DNA from: Juglans regia
Lineage: Eukaryota; Streptophyta; Magnoliopsida; Fagales; Juglandaceae
NCBI RefSeq assembly: GCF_001411555.2
Contig: NC_049911.1
Coordinates: forward strand, 8,006,209-8,070,208
DNA: 64,000 nt
Direction of reading: 5' to 3'
The translations under genes were made by a program, and so were the position numbers. A model generated the notes under the pieces. It was given only the letters and a program-made list of their open reading frames with translations. It did not search any database and was not told the origin of the DNA. This document shows positions 23,867 through 35,449 of the stretch, piece after piece (positions within the stretch are counted from its first letter, which is position 1; every line of letters begins with the position of its first letter).

Positions 23867-25470
23867 TTAGTATCAGAGCCAGGTTAGAGATTCTGCATAC
23901 TATAATAAGGAGTTGGTTGGAATTTGTGGTTTTAGACGTCTGTGGGTTTAGGAAGTAATTTCATACTCAAGGTATAGAAATTTGAGGACTACGAGATGAT
24001 CTTGGGAATATTCCAGGTTAGAGATTCTGCATACTATAAACTTGGAGGTTTAGATATTTGTGGGTTTAGGAAGAAATTTCAGATTTGAGGTGTAGAATTT
24101 TAATGAATAAGAGATGATTATGTTGATATTTAAGTTTTAGATTTTGTAAGACTTTATGATTGAGTTTTAAGATTTTGATGTTTTGAGATTTTAGATCCGA
24201 CAAGCTTAATTTGTGGAATATAGGAGATAATATTTATAAAGATTAATTTAAGGTTTACATTTTTTAGGTTTAGATTCTAAGACGTAAGACAGTTTAGAGC
24301 GATGTCGGGTTTACAATTATAGATGGTAGGATGAAGTATATGGGTTGGTTAAAGAAATGGCTAAGAATGGTTAAAACAAGTTCAAGATTTTATTGATTCA
24401 TTTATTTATTTTTAACTTGTTTTTTTTTTAAATATTTTAGTTGGTATTTATATTTTTGTCTATACATATTTTGTTTTCTTTACCTAAAATGTTTAACTGA
24501 GTTTAAGATCTCAGAATGGCTGCTCATCGTCGAGTTCGAAACTTTGGAGATTTGAGGTTTAGAGATTGTACATACTTTAAAAATGATTTTGAGGAGATTT
24601 AAGGTCGTAGAATCCTGCAGGTTTCAAGATATGAGTTTTGATGATATGTAAGGTTTTAACACTTGCGGACCTATGGAATAAGTTCCGCGAAATCTGAGGT
24701 TTTAGATTTTGTATATTTTAAGGAAACAAATTTTTATGGCATTTGAGATTTTAGTAGGCGTATTTTGTGGATTGTAAGAAATAATTCTGACAGAGTTTAA
24801 GGTTTAGATTTTATGTTGACTTCGTGGAATGAATTTTGATTAGGAACTGGAGGTTTAGACTTGTGATATTGATGTATTAGAGGCTACATACATGTTGGGA
24901 GATTTTGCGAAATTAAATTTGGTGACTTAAAAAAAAAATGAATGGACTAGTAAAATGTGAAAGTTAGTTCTTTTTAGATGTACTTAATTGAGATACAATG
25001 TATTTAGGACTACAAGTTGTTAGAGTGCACAGCGGAAGCGTGGTGTTGGTGATATTATAGCTTGAGAGTTTATTTCATTATTTGTATGAGGTTCATGGAT
25101 TTATGTGGAGAGTTAAAAATTATTTTAGGTTTTTAATTATATAATTGAGGTTTTTATATTAGGTGGAGAATTTGAAATTTATTAATTGGTCGTTAATTGC
25201 ATTATTGAGGTTTATATTTTAGACTTGAAATGGTAGTGTGCGAGATTCTGAATGGCTAGAAAAAAAAAATATGGGAGAATATGATCGACAATATTGGAGG
25301 GCTAGAAGTTGGAATATTGGATTCAACAATTTTGGAATATTAATTAGGTTCGACATTATGATTAATGAATGGGGTAGGCATGCAATCGTTGTAGCGGATA
25401 AATATTTAGGCCTTGCTTGTGGTACTAGCAAATTTTGAGGACGAAATTTTCCTTAAGGGGGGGGGGGGAA
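23867..25470 (+). other. Internal region of the LARD-like element
   Basis: It begins with the initiator-Met-type primer site and ends with the polypurine tract. A phrase around AGAGATTCTGCATACTATA occurs twice (about 23,886 and 24,012), with GTGGGTTTAGGAAG following in both, so there is an internal duplication of roughly 130 bp. No coding domain was recognised. A 66-codon frame ending at 25,438 just before the tract may be the last trace of a pol C-terminus. Confidence 0.7.
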
Positions 25471-28296
25471 TGTAACACCCGGACCCAATCAAACTCAATT
25501 TTTATTTATTTATTTTGTTTTAGTTTATTCTATTTTATTTTTTTTTCTTCACACGTTTATTTTTCCCACATGTTTTATTTTGTTTTCTTCTCTTTTCGTC
25601 TTTATTTCTTAATTCCCGTAAGTTTCCTCTCGTCCACTCCATGCACACACACGACACATCCGCACATACGTCTCTCTCTTGGCTCTCTAGGGTTTCACCT
25701 CTCATATATTTATAGACACATATGTTATTTCATGCTATTAAAACAACTACCCAAACACAAGCCGCCGCACCCCCTTAGAACTGCCCAGCCTAGTCCTTCA
25801 TCCCCTCGGTTTCATTCACTCCCATACCGGGAGTCACCCCACGTAAGCCAGCCCTCTTCAACCACCATTCCACTGTAGCAAACTAGACTGCCGAGACGCA
25901 ACTTGGTGTCATTTTCCAAGTGTTGCTGCATCAGAAAAACCAACGCCCATGCGCACGCAGCCGAACGGAAACCACCCCATGCAAGCTTCCCCCTGCATGA
26001 TGGAAGCCTCTGGCCTTTGCCGAGCCCCTTGTGGAACCATAAGCCATCGTGCCCAGCCACACGAAGCCTCCACCCAACACCTCTCGCAGCCTCCGTTGAA
26101 AACCACAGAATTCCCCTGTTTTTCCTCCCCGAAACAGAGTAGTTGCACCACGGACAACCCCCTATCCTCCACGCCATAACCTCCCTAGAACCCTAGCCTC
26201 CACATTCTCAACCCCTTAATCAACCCCTGCATGACCTTCACCACCGCAAGCCTCCACCGGAAATAGCTTGGCCCAGCTATCGCAAGGATGTTTGCACTGC
26301 CCTCTCTCTCTCTCACTGTGTTGTTCTCTCTCTCTCTCTCTCTCTCTCTCTATTTCTCTCTGTGCTCCATCGAGTTCACTACCTTCCACCGCACCGAGCA
26401 CCGCACCCGCCACCACCAACCTCAGCGAGCTCCATACGTTGTCGCACGTTCCCTTCCCTCACGGTGTGCCTCTACCACGTAAACTACCTCACGTAGTATG
26501 AGCATGTTTTCAAATAACAAAGCTTACCGTATAGTTGGTCAAGCAAAAATTATTTGAGGTAAGTTACATCTTTACCCTTTGAGTACAAGATGTATTGGCT
26601 TGCTTTAAACTTTTAAATATGTATTATTGTACTCTATTTTATTTTTGCTTACATAAAATCACTTATGTATTTTATCATGTTATTAAGTAAAGTTTTATGT
26701 TAAGAGTAAACAATATTGGTGTAATGTTATTTTCTTTTTCACATTTGAGATATGATTTAGTCTATTTAAAAATAGTTATGGTTTATTTTAAAATATTTTG
26801 GGATAATTATATTATCCAGTATTAAACTTTATAGTTAGTTTTCAATAATAAATAGATCTGACTTTTAAACATTTTTGTCATAGTTATTAATCAACAGAGA
26901 TGATTTTAGAAAGTGATGATTTGAAATTTTAGGTTTTGTGGAATTTAATAGGTTATTTTAGAGCGTATGATTGAATATCGAAATATGAGATTAATTGGAG
27001 ATTTACGGGAATTATGTGATTATTTATAGGTGACGATTAATTATTGTTCGACATTTTGAGGAAAATTCCAAAAAAGCTTAGAAGCCCAAGTAAGCGGGAT
27101 TCCTATGCTAGACTTTGCATTAAAATAAAATGAGTTGAGGTTATTTTTGGAAAATATACATATTTGATGTTGAAAAGAAATTTGAACTGCCTTAGTTATT
27201 TGTTCTACATTACTCATGAGATTCTGTTTAAGAAGAAATTATTTTCTGTCATGACTGGTGTAGACATGAGCTTATTTTTGACATTTTATTTCTGAACTTT
27301 AAAAAGAGATCGAATATGAAATTTTGTGCATAAATTATGTTGTGATATGATTTTGTTCTGTTCTGAAGATTTTCTGTACTTTGATATGATCTAATGTGAT
27401 TTCTAAAAACCACTGGCATAACATTCTGTTTATGTTTTTCTTCCATTCTAACCTTACCACGGGTTTAAAACTGTGGCCTCTGTTCGGGTTGGTACCAACT
27501 TTTCTATTTCTAGTGCACCCACTTTGGAAACAAAATGGTTTTCTGCGTAGTCTTTCCTATGTGCATACTCAGGGCTTCTAGAATGAATAAAGGGAAGATT
27601 CACATTCTATTTCTGCTGAGTTAGCTACTAGGGTTTGCATAACCCTACCACGGGGGTTAAACATAGTATTTGTTCTGATATGATAAGATAAGATGTGATG
27701 ATTCAGTTTATGTTGTGCCAAAGAGATTTTGATTATGAATATTGTCGAACTTTCGCTCTGATATTTTTGATAACTTGTTCTAACATTGCATTTTGAAAAC
27801 ATTATACTGATTCTACATTCTGAAAGAAAATATTTTTGTTCTGCATTCCGAACTCAATAAATGCTCATGTTTACACACTAGTATATGTCTTCTGCTTACT
27901 GAGTTGTTGATAACTCATCTTTTATCTCCAATTATTTTTCAGATAATTTTGATGGTTCAGCTGGAGAACAAGAGTAGAAAGCTTAGCAAAGTGTGATGAT
28001 CATAGTGGAATAAGTGCCTTAGGGTACAAATGCTTATTTGAGAGTCGTAGTTAGTAAACTGATTTATTTTTCGAGTTTTTGATTTGATGAGTTGAGGATG
28101 TTTTCGAGTTTTTGGAGAATTTCTAATTGATGTTATTGGGAATTTCTTTATTGTCGCCATAGAGGAGCTTAGATTTTTGGATTGATTAAATGAATTAATA
28201 TTTTATGGGATTTTCTAGATTTTATAGTTGTGTTATTTAAGTTAATTTTAAGTATTAAGAGTTAACTCTCTGGACCTTCGGGATCGGGGCATTATA
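25471..28296 (+). repeat. Right LTR of the LARD-like element
   Basis: It is 2,826 bp long, starts TGTAACACCCGGACC and ends GGGGCATTATA (the left LTR ends GTTACA). It contains a TC-rich microsatellite at about 26,303-26,352 that is shorter and interrupted in the left LTR. It is uninterrupted and serves as the reference for the split left LTR. Confidence 0.9.
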
Positions 28297-28413
28297 CAAA
28301 GAATCTCTATATTGTTTAGGATCTCTCTGCAGAGATGACTTATATATGCTGATTACACTGATAAACATGATTTCTGTTGTTCAAGTGAAAGTACCAAATT
28401 AAATAATGCATAC

Positions 28414-28597
28414 CTCCCATCTCCATGGATCGAATCGATGTGGGTTTTCGTAGTTATTTTTATCCATGTGAACAGAGAGGCCAAGACGCACCATTCCTGT
28501 GGCCTGTATAGAATAACCTTTGATTTCTACATCCTTGAAGTGCTTTTCTCCAGACCCCATTGATGATATTTGCCAGTCTGAGAGTTTCACTGATGAC
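28414..28597 (-). pseudogene. CYP90C1: CYP90C1-like copy 2, exon 6
   Basis: After a CACAAG acceptor the frame reads VISETLRLANIINGVWRKAL. An extra C then shifts it, and the next frame gives KDVEIKGYSI, SVHMDKNNYENP and FDPWRWE before a GTATGC donor. ETLR is the conserved ExxR-containing K-helix, and FDPWRW is the PERF-equivalent region. The one-base insertion would end translation soon after. Confidence 0.87.
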
Positions 28598-28642
28598 CTT
28601 GTGAAGAATAAGAATAGCAGGTTCTGATATATTAGTATATAG

Positions 28643-29087
28643 TTTTTTTTTTTAAAGAGTTAAGGCCACATGTTCAAGAGTGACCCCTTCCCAAATTTAT
28701 TAATAATAAAAAACCCTCACTTGTGGCGGAGGAATACCATGATAACAAAACAAGCATATCGGAAAAAAATACATAACAAGCAATATGCCACAAAAACACC
28801 CAAAACTCCCCAAAATAAAACTAAAAATCAACAATGATATAAAAGCCCAACGACTCAAAGACCTCTCAGATAAGGTAATGACAATTTATCCTTGCAAAGC
28901 AATCCTTTCAAATACTTTGGACCTCTCAACAAAGAATGCCAAACATAAGTCAAACCTTGAGCTCCCATTTTTGCTAAATAATCCGCCGGTGCATTTCCTT
29001 CTCGATAAATATGAGTTATGCCATAATCTCCACCTTCAAACAAACCCATAACCTCCTCTCAAAAATCTTCTAAATACCACACACCAC
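28643..29087 (-). mobile_element. 5'-truncated LINE tail in P450 intron 5
   Basis: On the minus strand the frame at 29,049-28,855 reads ITHIYREGNAPADYLAKMG, the end of the RNase H domain of plant L1 elements. The element ends at 28,643-28,653 in a run of T (a poly(A) tail on the minus strand). ATATAG is repeated on both sides (28,637-28,642 and 29,088-29,093). It sits between exons 5 and 6 of the P450. Confidence 0.8.
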
Positions 29088-29142
29088 ATATAGTTTTGGT
29101 TTCTATAAGTAGCAAAAGTCCCATAAAACATCTGAGACTCAC

Positions 29143-29232
29143 ATTTTGAGTAAATTGCATGGACATGTAGTCAGTCCAAGCATAACCTTCAAAGGAATCC
29201 GTCTTCTATTTCTTCAGTTCCATGTTTTCCTC
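29143..29232 (-). pseudogene. CYP90C1: CYP90C1-like copy 2, exon 5
   Basis: After a TGCAG acceptor the frame reads EENMELKK, a TAG stop, KTDSFEGYAWTDYMSM and QFTQN, then GTGAGT. EENM.LK and WTDYMSL.FTQ are conserved in CYP90C and CYP90D enzymes. The stop lies in a loop where Arg or Gln is usual. Confidence 0.87.
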
Positions 29233-29343
29233 CTGCATATATACCTACAACGTTAATTAAAGCAGTGAAGCCAAATATATGTAGTACCTACTTTTTGATA
29301 AATGCAGTAAGGTGTATTTCAGTACTATGTGGAAATAGGCAAT

Positions 29344-29499
29344 CTAATGCACATGATCAGTTTCATCCAAATAAAAAGAGACAGGTTTGGTACTCCAAAT
29401 TTCCCTGAAGATCTTGGACATGATGTCCTTAATTTCCAAGTCTTCCAAGAAATGAACACTATCAAGATCTTTGAGAGATGAAAATAGCTTTGCACCCAT
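29344..29499 (-). other. 51-codon open frame in P450 intron 4, function unknown
   Basis: The frame begins MGAKLFSSLKDLDSVHFLED and ends ETDHVH followed by TAG. The same frame is open in copy 1 (positions 55 down to 1, with Gly for Ser). It is not a P450 exon by position or motif. It may be chance, or a remnant of something inserted before the two copies arose. Confidence 0.25.
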
Positions 29500-29699
29500 C
29501 TTTTACATTTTTCATCCAATGTTACTAAAATCGATACAACAAATTAATGAACTACAAAATATATAGCTGTAATGTTCACAACGTCTCGTTAAGATCGGCG
29601 GTCAAAGTTGTGACACGTTACCTACTTTTCATCCATATTAACTGTCAAAATCAGAAAGGGTGCTATTTCTTCTTCTTCTTCTTTTAAGCGGGTAATTTT

Positions 29700-30441
29700 G
29701 AATGTGAAGTGGAGAATTCTTAGGTTTGAGATTGCAAAGTGTATTTTTTATTACTTACCAGGAGTACCAAATGCATGGCAATCTAACTAGCAAGATTTAC
29801 TTGTTAGCGTAAACTTGGACAACAATTAAAGCTAAATGGGAAAAGCTTCTTTGCTAGCTAGTTTGACAGCTAGTTGACCGCTAGTCAAAATTTATTTATT
29901 TATTTATTTATTTATTTAGTGATTAAGAAAGTGATTTTAAATATATTGGTGTATTTTTTTATTTTTTAAAAATATTTAAATATATTAAAAAATTGTAAAA
30001 AAGAAAAATGAGAAAAAAATTAAAAATACTCATTTTGCCACTCAAGCTAAATTGTTTTGAAAAACATATTTGCAAGTATCCGTCTATTATGATTTGATAT
30101 AATAAGATGAAAAATGATATTTGTAATTATAGAATATATAAGTGCTATATATTATTTTAAAAAATAATAATAAATATATAATTTATATAAAAAATTAATT
30201 TTTTAATAAGAAATTAAATTCTTTTTAACAATTAATAAAAAAAATGGAAAAGAAAGAAAATAACACTGGCAAATTGACAGCTAGTGTTCGCAACTAGCAC
30301 AGACACGAAGTTAATAGGTGGTCCTAATCCGGCAACCGTTCAATCCAAATCATACGGCTGCTAAACGTCCACTCCATTCTTTTCAGCCCATGTGGACACG
30401 TACTCTTTCGGTCTAAGTTGTGTGTTTTATGTTCCTGCTTA
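29700..30441. other. Extra intron 4 DNA absent from copy 1
   Basis: AT-rich DNA with an ATTT repeat at about 29,890-29,919. Copy 1 jumps from about 270 to 340 over the whole 29,700-31,040 interval, so this is an insertion in copy 2 or a deletion in copy 1. No terminal repeats were found apart from the MITE at its right end. Confidence 0.55.
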
Positions 30442-31014
30442 GCACTCTTATTGGATTAGTCAAAATTAAAAAATAATTTTGATGAATATAAGAAAATTTT
30501 AATTTTTAACTATTTCATTCACATAAATCTCTATATTAGAATAGCTATTTGTTTATTATATAATAATAAAATAATATATATAAGATAAATTTAGTTTTGA
30601 TTATTCACATTAAATTTCTACATTAAATTATATATTTATTTATTATATGGTAATGAGTAACTATTAATTTTAAAAATTATTTAATTTTTTTAATTATTAA
30701 TTTTTTTAATTTTATCATATTTTAGTATTCTACTTATTATATGTTAATTAATAATCATGTTCTTATTAAATTAATATATCACTAAGTATATTAATTGTGA
30801 TAAAAATATGTGATAGAAAGAAATGGAAAGAGAAATAATTAATAAAATATGTATTTGATGTATGTATAGTAACCTTCAAATTTGAAAAAACTTTTGAAAG
30901 TCACTGTAACTAAATTTCATTTAAAATTTGACTAATCTAATGTGAGCATATTTTACTCTTTAATAGCAAAATATTCATTAAATTTAACTTTTAACTAATT
31001 CAATGAGAGTGCTC
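30442..31014. mobile_element. MITE-like inverted-repeat element (573 bp) in P450 intron 4
   Basis: The left end GCACTCTTATTGGATTAG and the reverse complement of the right end, GAGCACTCTCATTGAATTAG, match over about 30 bp into AT-rich DNA. TTA flanks both sides (30,439-30,441 and 31,015-31,017), fitting PIF/Harbinger-type insertion. The interior is non-coding. Copy 1 lacks it. Confidence 0.7.
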
Positions 31015-31203
31015 TTAATGAAAACCATTTCTTTAGCAAAAGGCCAAACACTTTATACACTTTATATGCTATGACGTGCACATCTTGGGACCCATACATG
31101 TACGAAATCAGAGATAATCCCCATCGTTTATTTAAAACCCAAGTCAAAAGAAAACAATCAAGTATTTTTGTACTTACCATTAATTTTTCTAGTGCGACGG
31201 GGC

Positions 31204-31752
31204 TAGGGGTGAGCAGAGGGACCCCGCCCCGGCCATCCCGCCCCGCTTTCGCTCGGCCCCAGCATGTAGGGCTCTTTGCGGGGGTGGGTGACGGGGAGGG
31301 TCTAACCCCGCCCCCATTTATATATATATATATATATATATTATATACATATATATAAACATAAATATATATTTATATTTATATTTTACAAATTATGTAT
31401 ATATAAATATATATTACAAATTGTTAGAATTGTTTACAAAATATACATTGACAAATTTAAAAACTACATAGTTTAAAAACTAATACACTACAATTTATAC
31501 AAAATATGTACTAACAAATTTAAAAATTACATAGTTTTTAAATTATAGTCATATTTACAAAATTTAAATTTATAATTTGGATTTAAAAATATATTTTTAA
31601 TTACTTTTGCACTTATAAATAATTTTTAAATAAAATAAATATAGTATTTTTTTTAAGTAAAAAAAAAGGGGACGGATTGGTAATCCGCCCCATACCCCGC
31701 CCCCGCATCCCGGGAGCGGGGGAGTGGGGTGAAAACCCCACCCCCTGCCCTA
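31204..31752. mobile_element. hAT-like non-autonomous element (549 bp) in P450 exon 4
   Basis: The ends TAGGGGTGAGCAG and the reverse complement TAGGGCAGGGGG form short imperfect inverted repeats. An exact 8-bp duplication, GACGGGGC, flanks it (31,196-31,203 and 31,753-31,760), as is usual for hAT elements. Both ends are GC-rich with many CCCCGCCCC words, while the middle is AT-rich with a TA microsatellite near 31,318-31,341. No transposase is encoded. Copy 1 has the uninterrupted site. Confidence 0.85.
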
Positions 31753-31929
31753 GACGGGGCAATCACTGATAAATTTGACAACTAGTGTCATAGCCGTCCA
31801 CATAGTTTCCTCTCCTGGGACCATCAATTCTAGGATATTCCCAGTGACGAAATCGGACGGTAGGCGTTGCATCTCGCTTGATTCTTCGATATCCTACAGT
31901 AACACATCCACATAATCAACTATTGGAGG

Positions 31930-32194
31930 CAGTGGCGGAACTAGAAACTTGTTATAGGGGGGCTGAGCAAAGCTAAAATTATAATAAAATATTTTTTATT
32001 TTATTTTTGAGTCAAAATAATTTATAAGATCAAAATAATTTTGTAGAGGAGGTTAAGATAACGTTTTAGAGAGAAAACCAACACAATATGAGATAATATA
32101 ATCCTATTAAATCATAAAAAGACTAATACAATTCTTTTTTTTTTCAAACTTTGGGGGGGCCATGGCCCCCTGCCCCTGTGTAGGTCCGCCACTG
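31930..32194. mobile_element. 265-bp TIR element in P450 exon 4
   Basis: The ends CAGTGGCGGAACTAG and the reverse complement CAGTGGCGGACCTAC give a 10-bp perfect inverted repeat. ATTGGAGG is duplicated on both sides (31,922-31,929 and 32,195-32,202), or 9 bp if the next C is counted. That fits hAT (8 bp) or Mutator-like (9 bp) elements. The interior has GGGGGGC-type runs near each end and no coding capacity. Confidence 0.85.
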
Positions 32195-32416
32195 ATTGGA
32201 GGCTTCTCGTTTGGATTTCTCAGAACTATTTTTCTTTCTCCCACGATCCTCCTCGCCACCTTCAACATCCTCTCCTTAGCCTACACGCACAAGGCCACCA
32301 CCATTTTTTATCAGGAACCCCCACTACTGAGCCCTGAAACCTGAAAATTAATGCGTAAAAGAAGACAGAGCTTTGGCCGTACGTGTGTCATGTATTTGTG
32401 TGTGTACTTGAATTAC

Positions 32417-32566
32417 CTTTAGAAATTTGTACAGTCTGGTTCCAAGAAACTTAATAGGTATACAAATCAACCCTTTGACGAATTCTTCAAATTCTCTTTT
32501 CAGAAAGTTCATATCCTCACCTGGACCAATGCTCATCAATGCTTCAACCAGTACTTCAAACGTAAT
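32417..32566 (-). pseudogene. CYP90C1: CYP90C1-like copy 2, exon 3 (frame intact)
   Basis: Between a TTTCAG acceptor and a GTAATT donor the frame reads ITFEVLVEALMSIGPGEDMN, FLKREFEEFVKGLICIPIKF and GTRLYKFLK without a lesion. GEDMN and KGLICIPIKFPGTRLY are characteristic of CYP90C. It is the only undamaged exon of this copy. Confidence 0.9.
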
Positions 32567-32663
32567 CTGAAACATTCCGAAGCCAAAAACTTCATTAGAG
32601 AGAGAGAGATCTCACAGAGAGGACAGACTAATGGAAACTCCAAGGGGTTGGACTGGAGGAAAC

Positions 32664-32719
32664 CTTTTTGGTTTCATCTTGGACGTATATTTCGTGCATG
32701 TCCTTCCAAGTAGACAAGG
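32664..32719 (-). pseudogene. CYP90C1: CYP90C1-like copy 2, exon 2, downstream part
   Basis: Directly after the Gypsy element and its target duplication the frame continues STWKDMHEIYVQDETKK to a GTTTCC donor. Joined to the part at 42,643-42,916 it completes the expected CYP90 exon 2, so the retrotransposon lies in coding sequence and not in an intron. Confidence 0.88.
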
Positions 32720-35270
32720 TGTAACACCCCAAATCCATGTCCTCAAACCCGGGTGGCTTGGAGAATTACAACCTGTCACTTAAAACATGTTCCCCAACAC
32801 AACTAAAATAAATCTCCAAAAACTTTATTAACAAAACTCAATCTCGTATTCTAAATAACCACCTTGAAAACTCCACAAAGTCATTATCGCAGCAAAAATA
32901 AACTAAGGAGTCCACAATCTCCCTGTAGTCATAACACACCAAACTAACAATTTCATAAGTCTTACTAAATCCAAGATATAATTAAATCTAAGAGACATTA
33001 AAACTAGAGGACATCAGAATTCCTTCTTCTAACATCCTCTCCTCAGCTTAATCATGCTCACCAATCTAATCCAGGTCCTCAGTTGGACTCTCCACATCAT
33101 TTGAAAAATATTAAGAAGATAGGGAGTGAGTTATCAACAACTCAATAAGCAGAGAATATATGCTAGCGTGCAAACATAAGCATTTACAAAGCATAGCATG
33201 CAGAACAAAATATTTTTTAGAATTATCATTCAGAACAGAACATGTTTTCAAAAGTAACAGAGCGATAGTTTGAAGACAAGTAAAAGCCCATTGTACTTTG
33301 GCATAACATAAATTGAGCATCATCATCACATCAAAACAGAGCATCTTACAGAGTAGAGACCATGTTTCACTCCCGTGGTAGGGTTGTGTTAACCCCGGTG
33401 GCCAAATTGGGTAGAGACAGAGGTGAAATCTTTCCCTTATTCTTTTCGGAGCCTCGAGTGTGCACACAGGAAAGACCACAACAAGACCACTTTGTTTCCA
33501 AAGTGGGTTCACTCAGAGTCAGAGAAGTTGGTACCAACCGAAACAGAGCAGAGCATAACAGAGCAGAGCAGAGACAGAGTCAGATACAAAATCAGTACAC
33601 CATGCCAAAGGTTTTCAGTTGCCATATCAAAAAAAACCAGAGTACCAAAACATAATCAAATCATTCTCACATACTGAACAAAAGTCGGAGTATCTTTCTA
33701 AATCAATGCACAAATTTTCGGATTCTCAATATCGCTCTTTTTCAGATTTCAGAGACAACATGACAAAATTTAGCTCATGTCTAAACAATGCATGTCAGAA
33801 AATATGTTTCATTTTTCATACAGATTTCATGAGTAGTGCAAATAAGCGACCGAGGTTGGTTTTGTTTTCCCAAGTTCTCATTTCATTACAAAATATGCAA
33901 AGTTTTCAGAAAGTCAACATCAGTTTTAATAACTCGTATAAAGCCTAGCATAGGAACCCGCTTACCTGACTCCTGCAGCGCAATAACTATGTCTTGAATT
34001 CGACCTCTAAAAATCTTGTCACCTATTCATAGAAACAAAATATATACACCAAGTATTAAACCACAATTGGCATAACTTCCATCTAATAATTAAAACCCAT
34101 AATCCCAAACCGTATTATAGCAAAAACAACTCACCAAGACAACCATATAGAAATCTAGATAGCCTGCATTTCAACCGAAAATACCATATACTAATCTTAA
34201 AATTGACCTATACCCCCACCAAAGTCAACGTCAAACACAAACAATCAAAATATCAACCCCACTTCAGTGGCCCCTAACCCCAAGCAATCATCACATCTCA
34301 ACCAAAACAACAAAAATATTACTCCAAATAATTTAACCTCCACTCCAACGGTCGTATAAAAACCTGAAAAGTACAAAAGCAACACCTACTCAACTCTGAG
34401 TATCCATTTGGTTTACTGCACATCCAAACCAAATAATTCAAAACTCCAAGACCATTCCAACACAAGGTTTTTGCTTGCACACCAACAAAGCCCGAGAACT
34501 CACGAACTACGCATTAAAACAGAAATTTCATCGAAGTGACTTGAAGTGAAAGTGTGTGTGCGTGCGTAAGAGACCGAGAACGAGAATGGCTTACCAGCGA
34601 AAGTTAAATTCTCCTGTGATTGCTTCATTGGTTACACAAAAAAAAAAAAAACCAAATCCAAAGACCCTCGAAAACGCAATACCCAAGAACCATAAGGCAA
34701 CAACCAAAACTGCAAGTGATGAGAAAGAAGGTCGGCGGAGAGAGTTGTAGTTCAGGGTCTTAATTGCAGAATAGAAGAGAGGGAGAAGGAGATACTTGTA
34801 GGTAGAAAACAAAAATCACCAAGTGGAAGAGGAAGAGCCGCATCTGCAGAGAGAAAATCCAACTGTAGAAAACAGAGGTACATGAGAGGGAGAGAGACGC
34901 ACAAACTCTACAAAACATGGAGGGACACGTGAGAGAGGCGTCGACTTTGAGAGAAAACCAAATGTGAGGGAAAAGAAAATGGAGAAAAATGCTAGGCATC
35001 ACCTTAGGACTCAAGCACTGACCCAATGAAAAATAAGAGATGGAAATGGGAAGGGAAGTGGGTTACGGGAGAGAGAGGGACCCGGGGGAAAACCAGAAAA
35101 GAGAAACCGAAAAAGAGAAAAGAGGGAGAAAGAATCCCCGAGGTTGGGGGAAAGGTTGAGGAAGAAGAGAAGCTTACCCCCAAAACGGCGTCATTCGCAC
35201 ACCTCCAAGGAAAAGGGGTTGGGCTCTCGTGCACGATCCAGGCCTCACAAAAGAAAAACTGGGCCTTACA
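32720..35270 (-). repeat. 3' LTR of Gypsy A
   Basis: It is 2,551 bp long and matches 40,138-42,642 along its length. It carries a stretch near 33,360-33,560 (CCGTGGTAGGGTTGTG, GGTTGGTACCAAC on the minus strand) that resembles the LTRs of the LARD-like element at 22,990-23,230 in the same sense orientation. Confidence 0.92.
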
Positions 35271-35449
35271 TCCTCCCCTTTACAAAAATTCCGTCCTCGG
35301 AATTTGCTACAAGCTATAAAAAAATTCTCTTCAAACAGGTGAAGATACTTAACTCGCATCGCTTCCTCGAATTCCCAAGATGCTTCACTGATAGCATGAT
35401 TATTCCACAATACTTTAACCAAAGGGATAGTTCGAGTTCGTAACACTTG

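Larger units (their letters stand above)
31178..32280 (-). pseudogene. CYP90C1: CYP90C1-like copy 2, exon 4, with two insertions
   Basis: Without its insertions the exon reads AKERMLKVARRIVG, then after KPPIVDYVDVLL a TAG stop, then DIEESSEMQRLPSDF, GNILELM, GEETMWTAMTLVV, FISDCPVALEKLM and a GTAAGT donor at 31,177. This region spans the I-helix that carries the oxygen-activation site. A 265-bp element splits it after NEKPPI-type codons. A 549-bp element splits the DCP/VAL codons, 18 bp before the donor. Confidence 0.88.
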
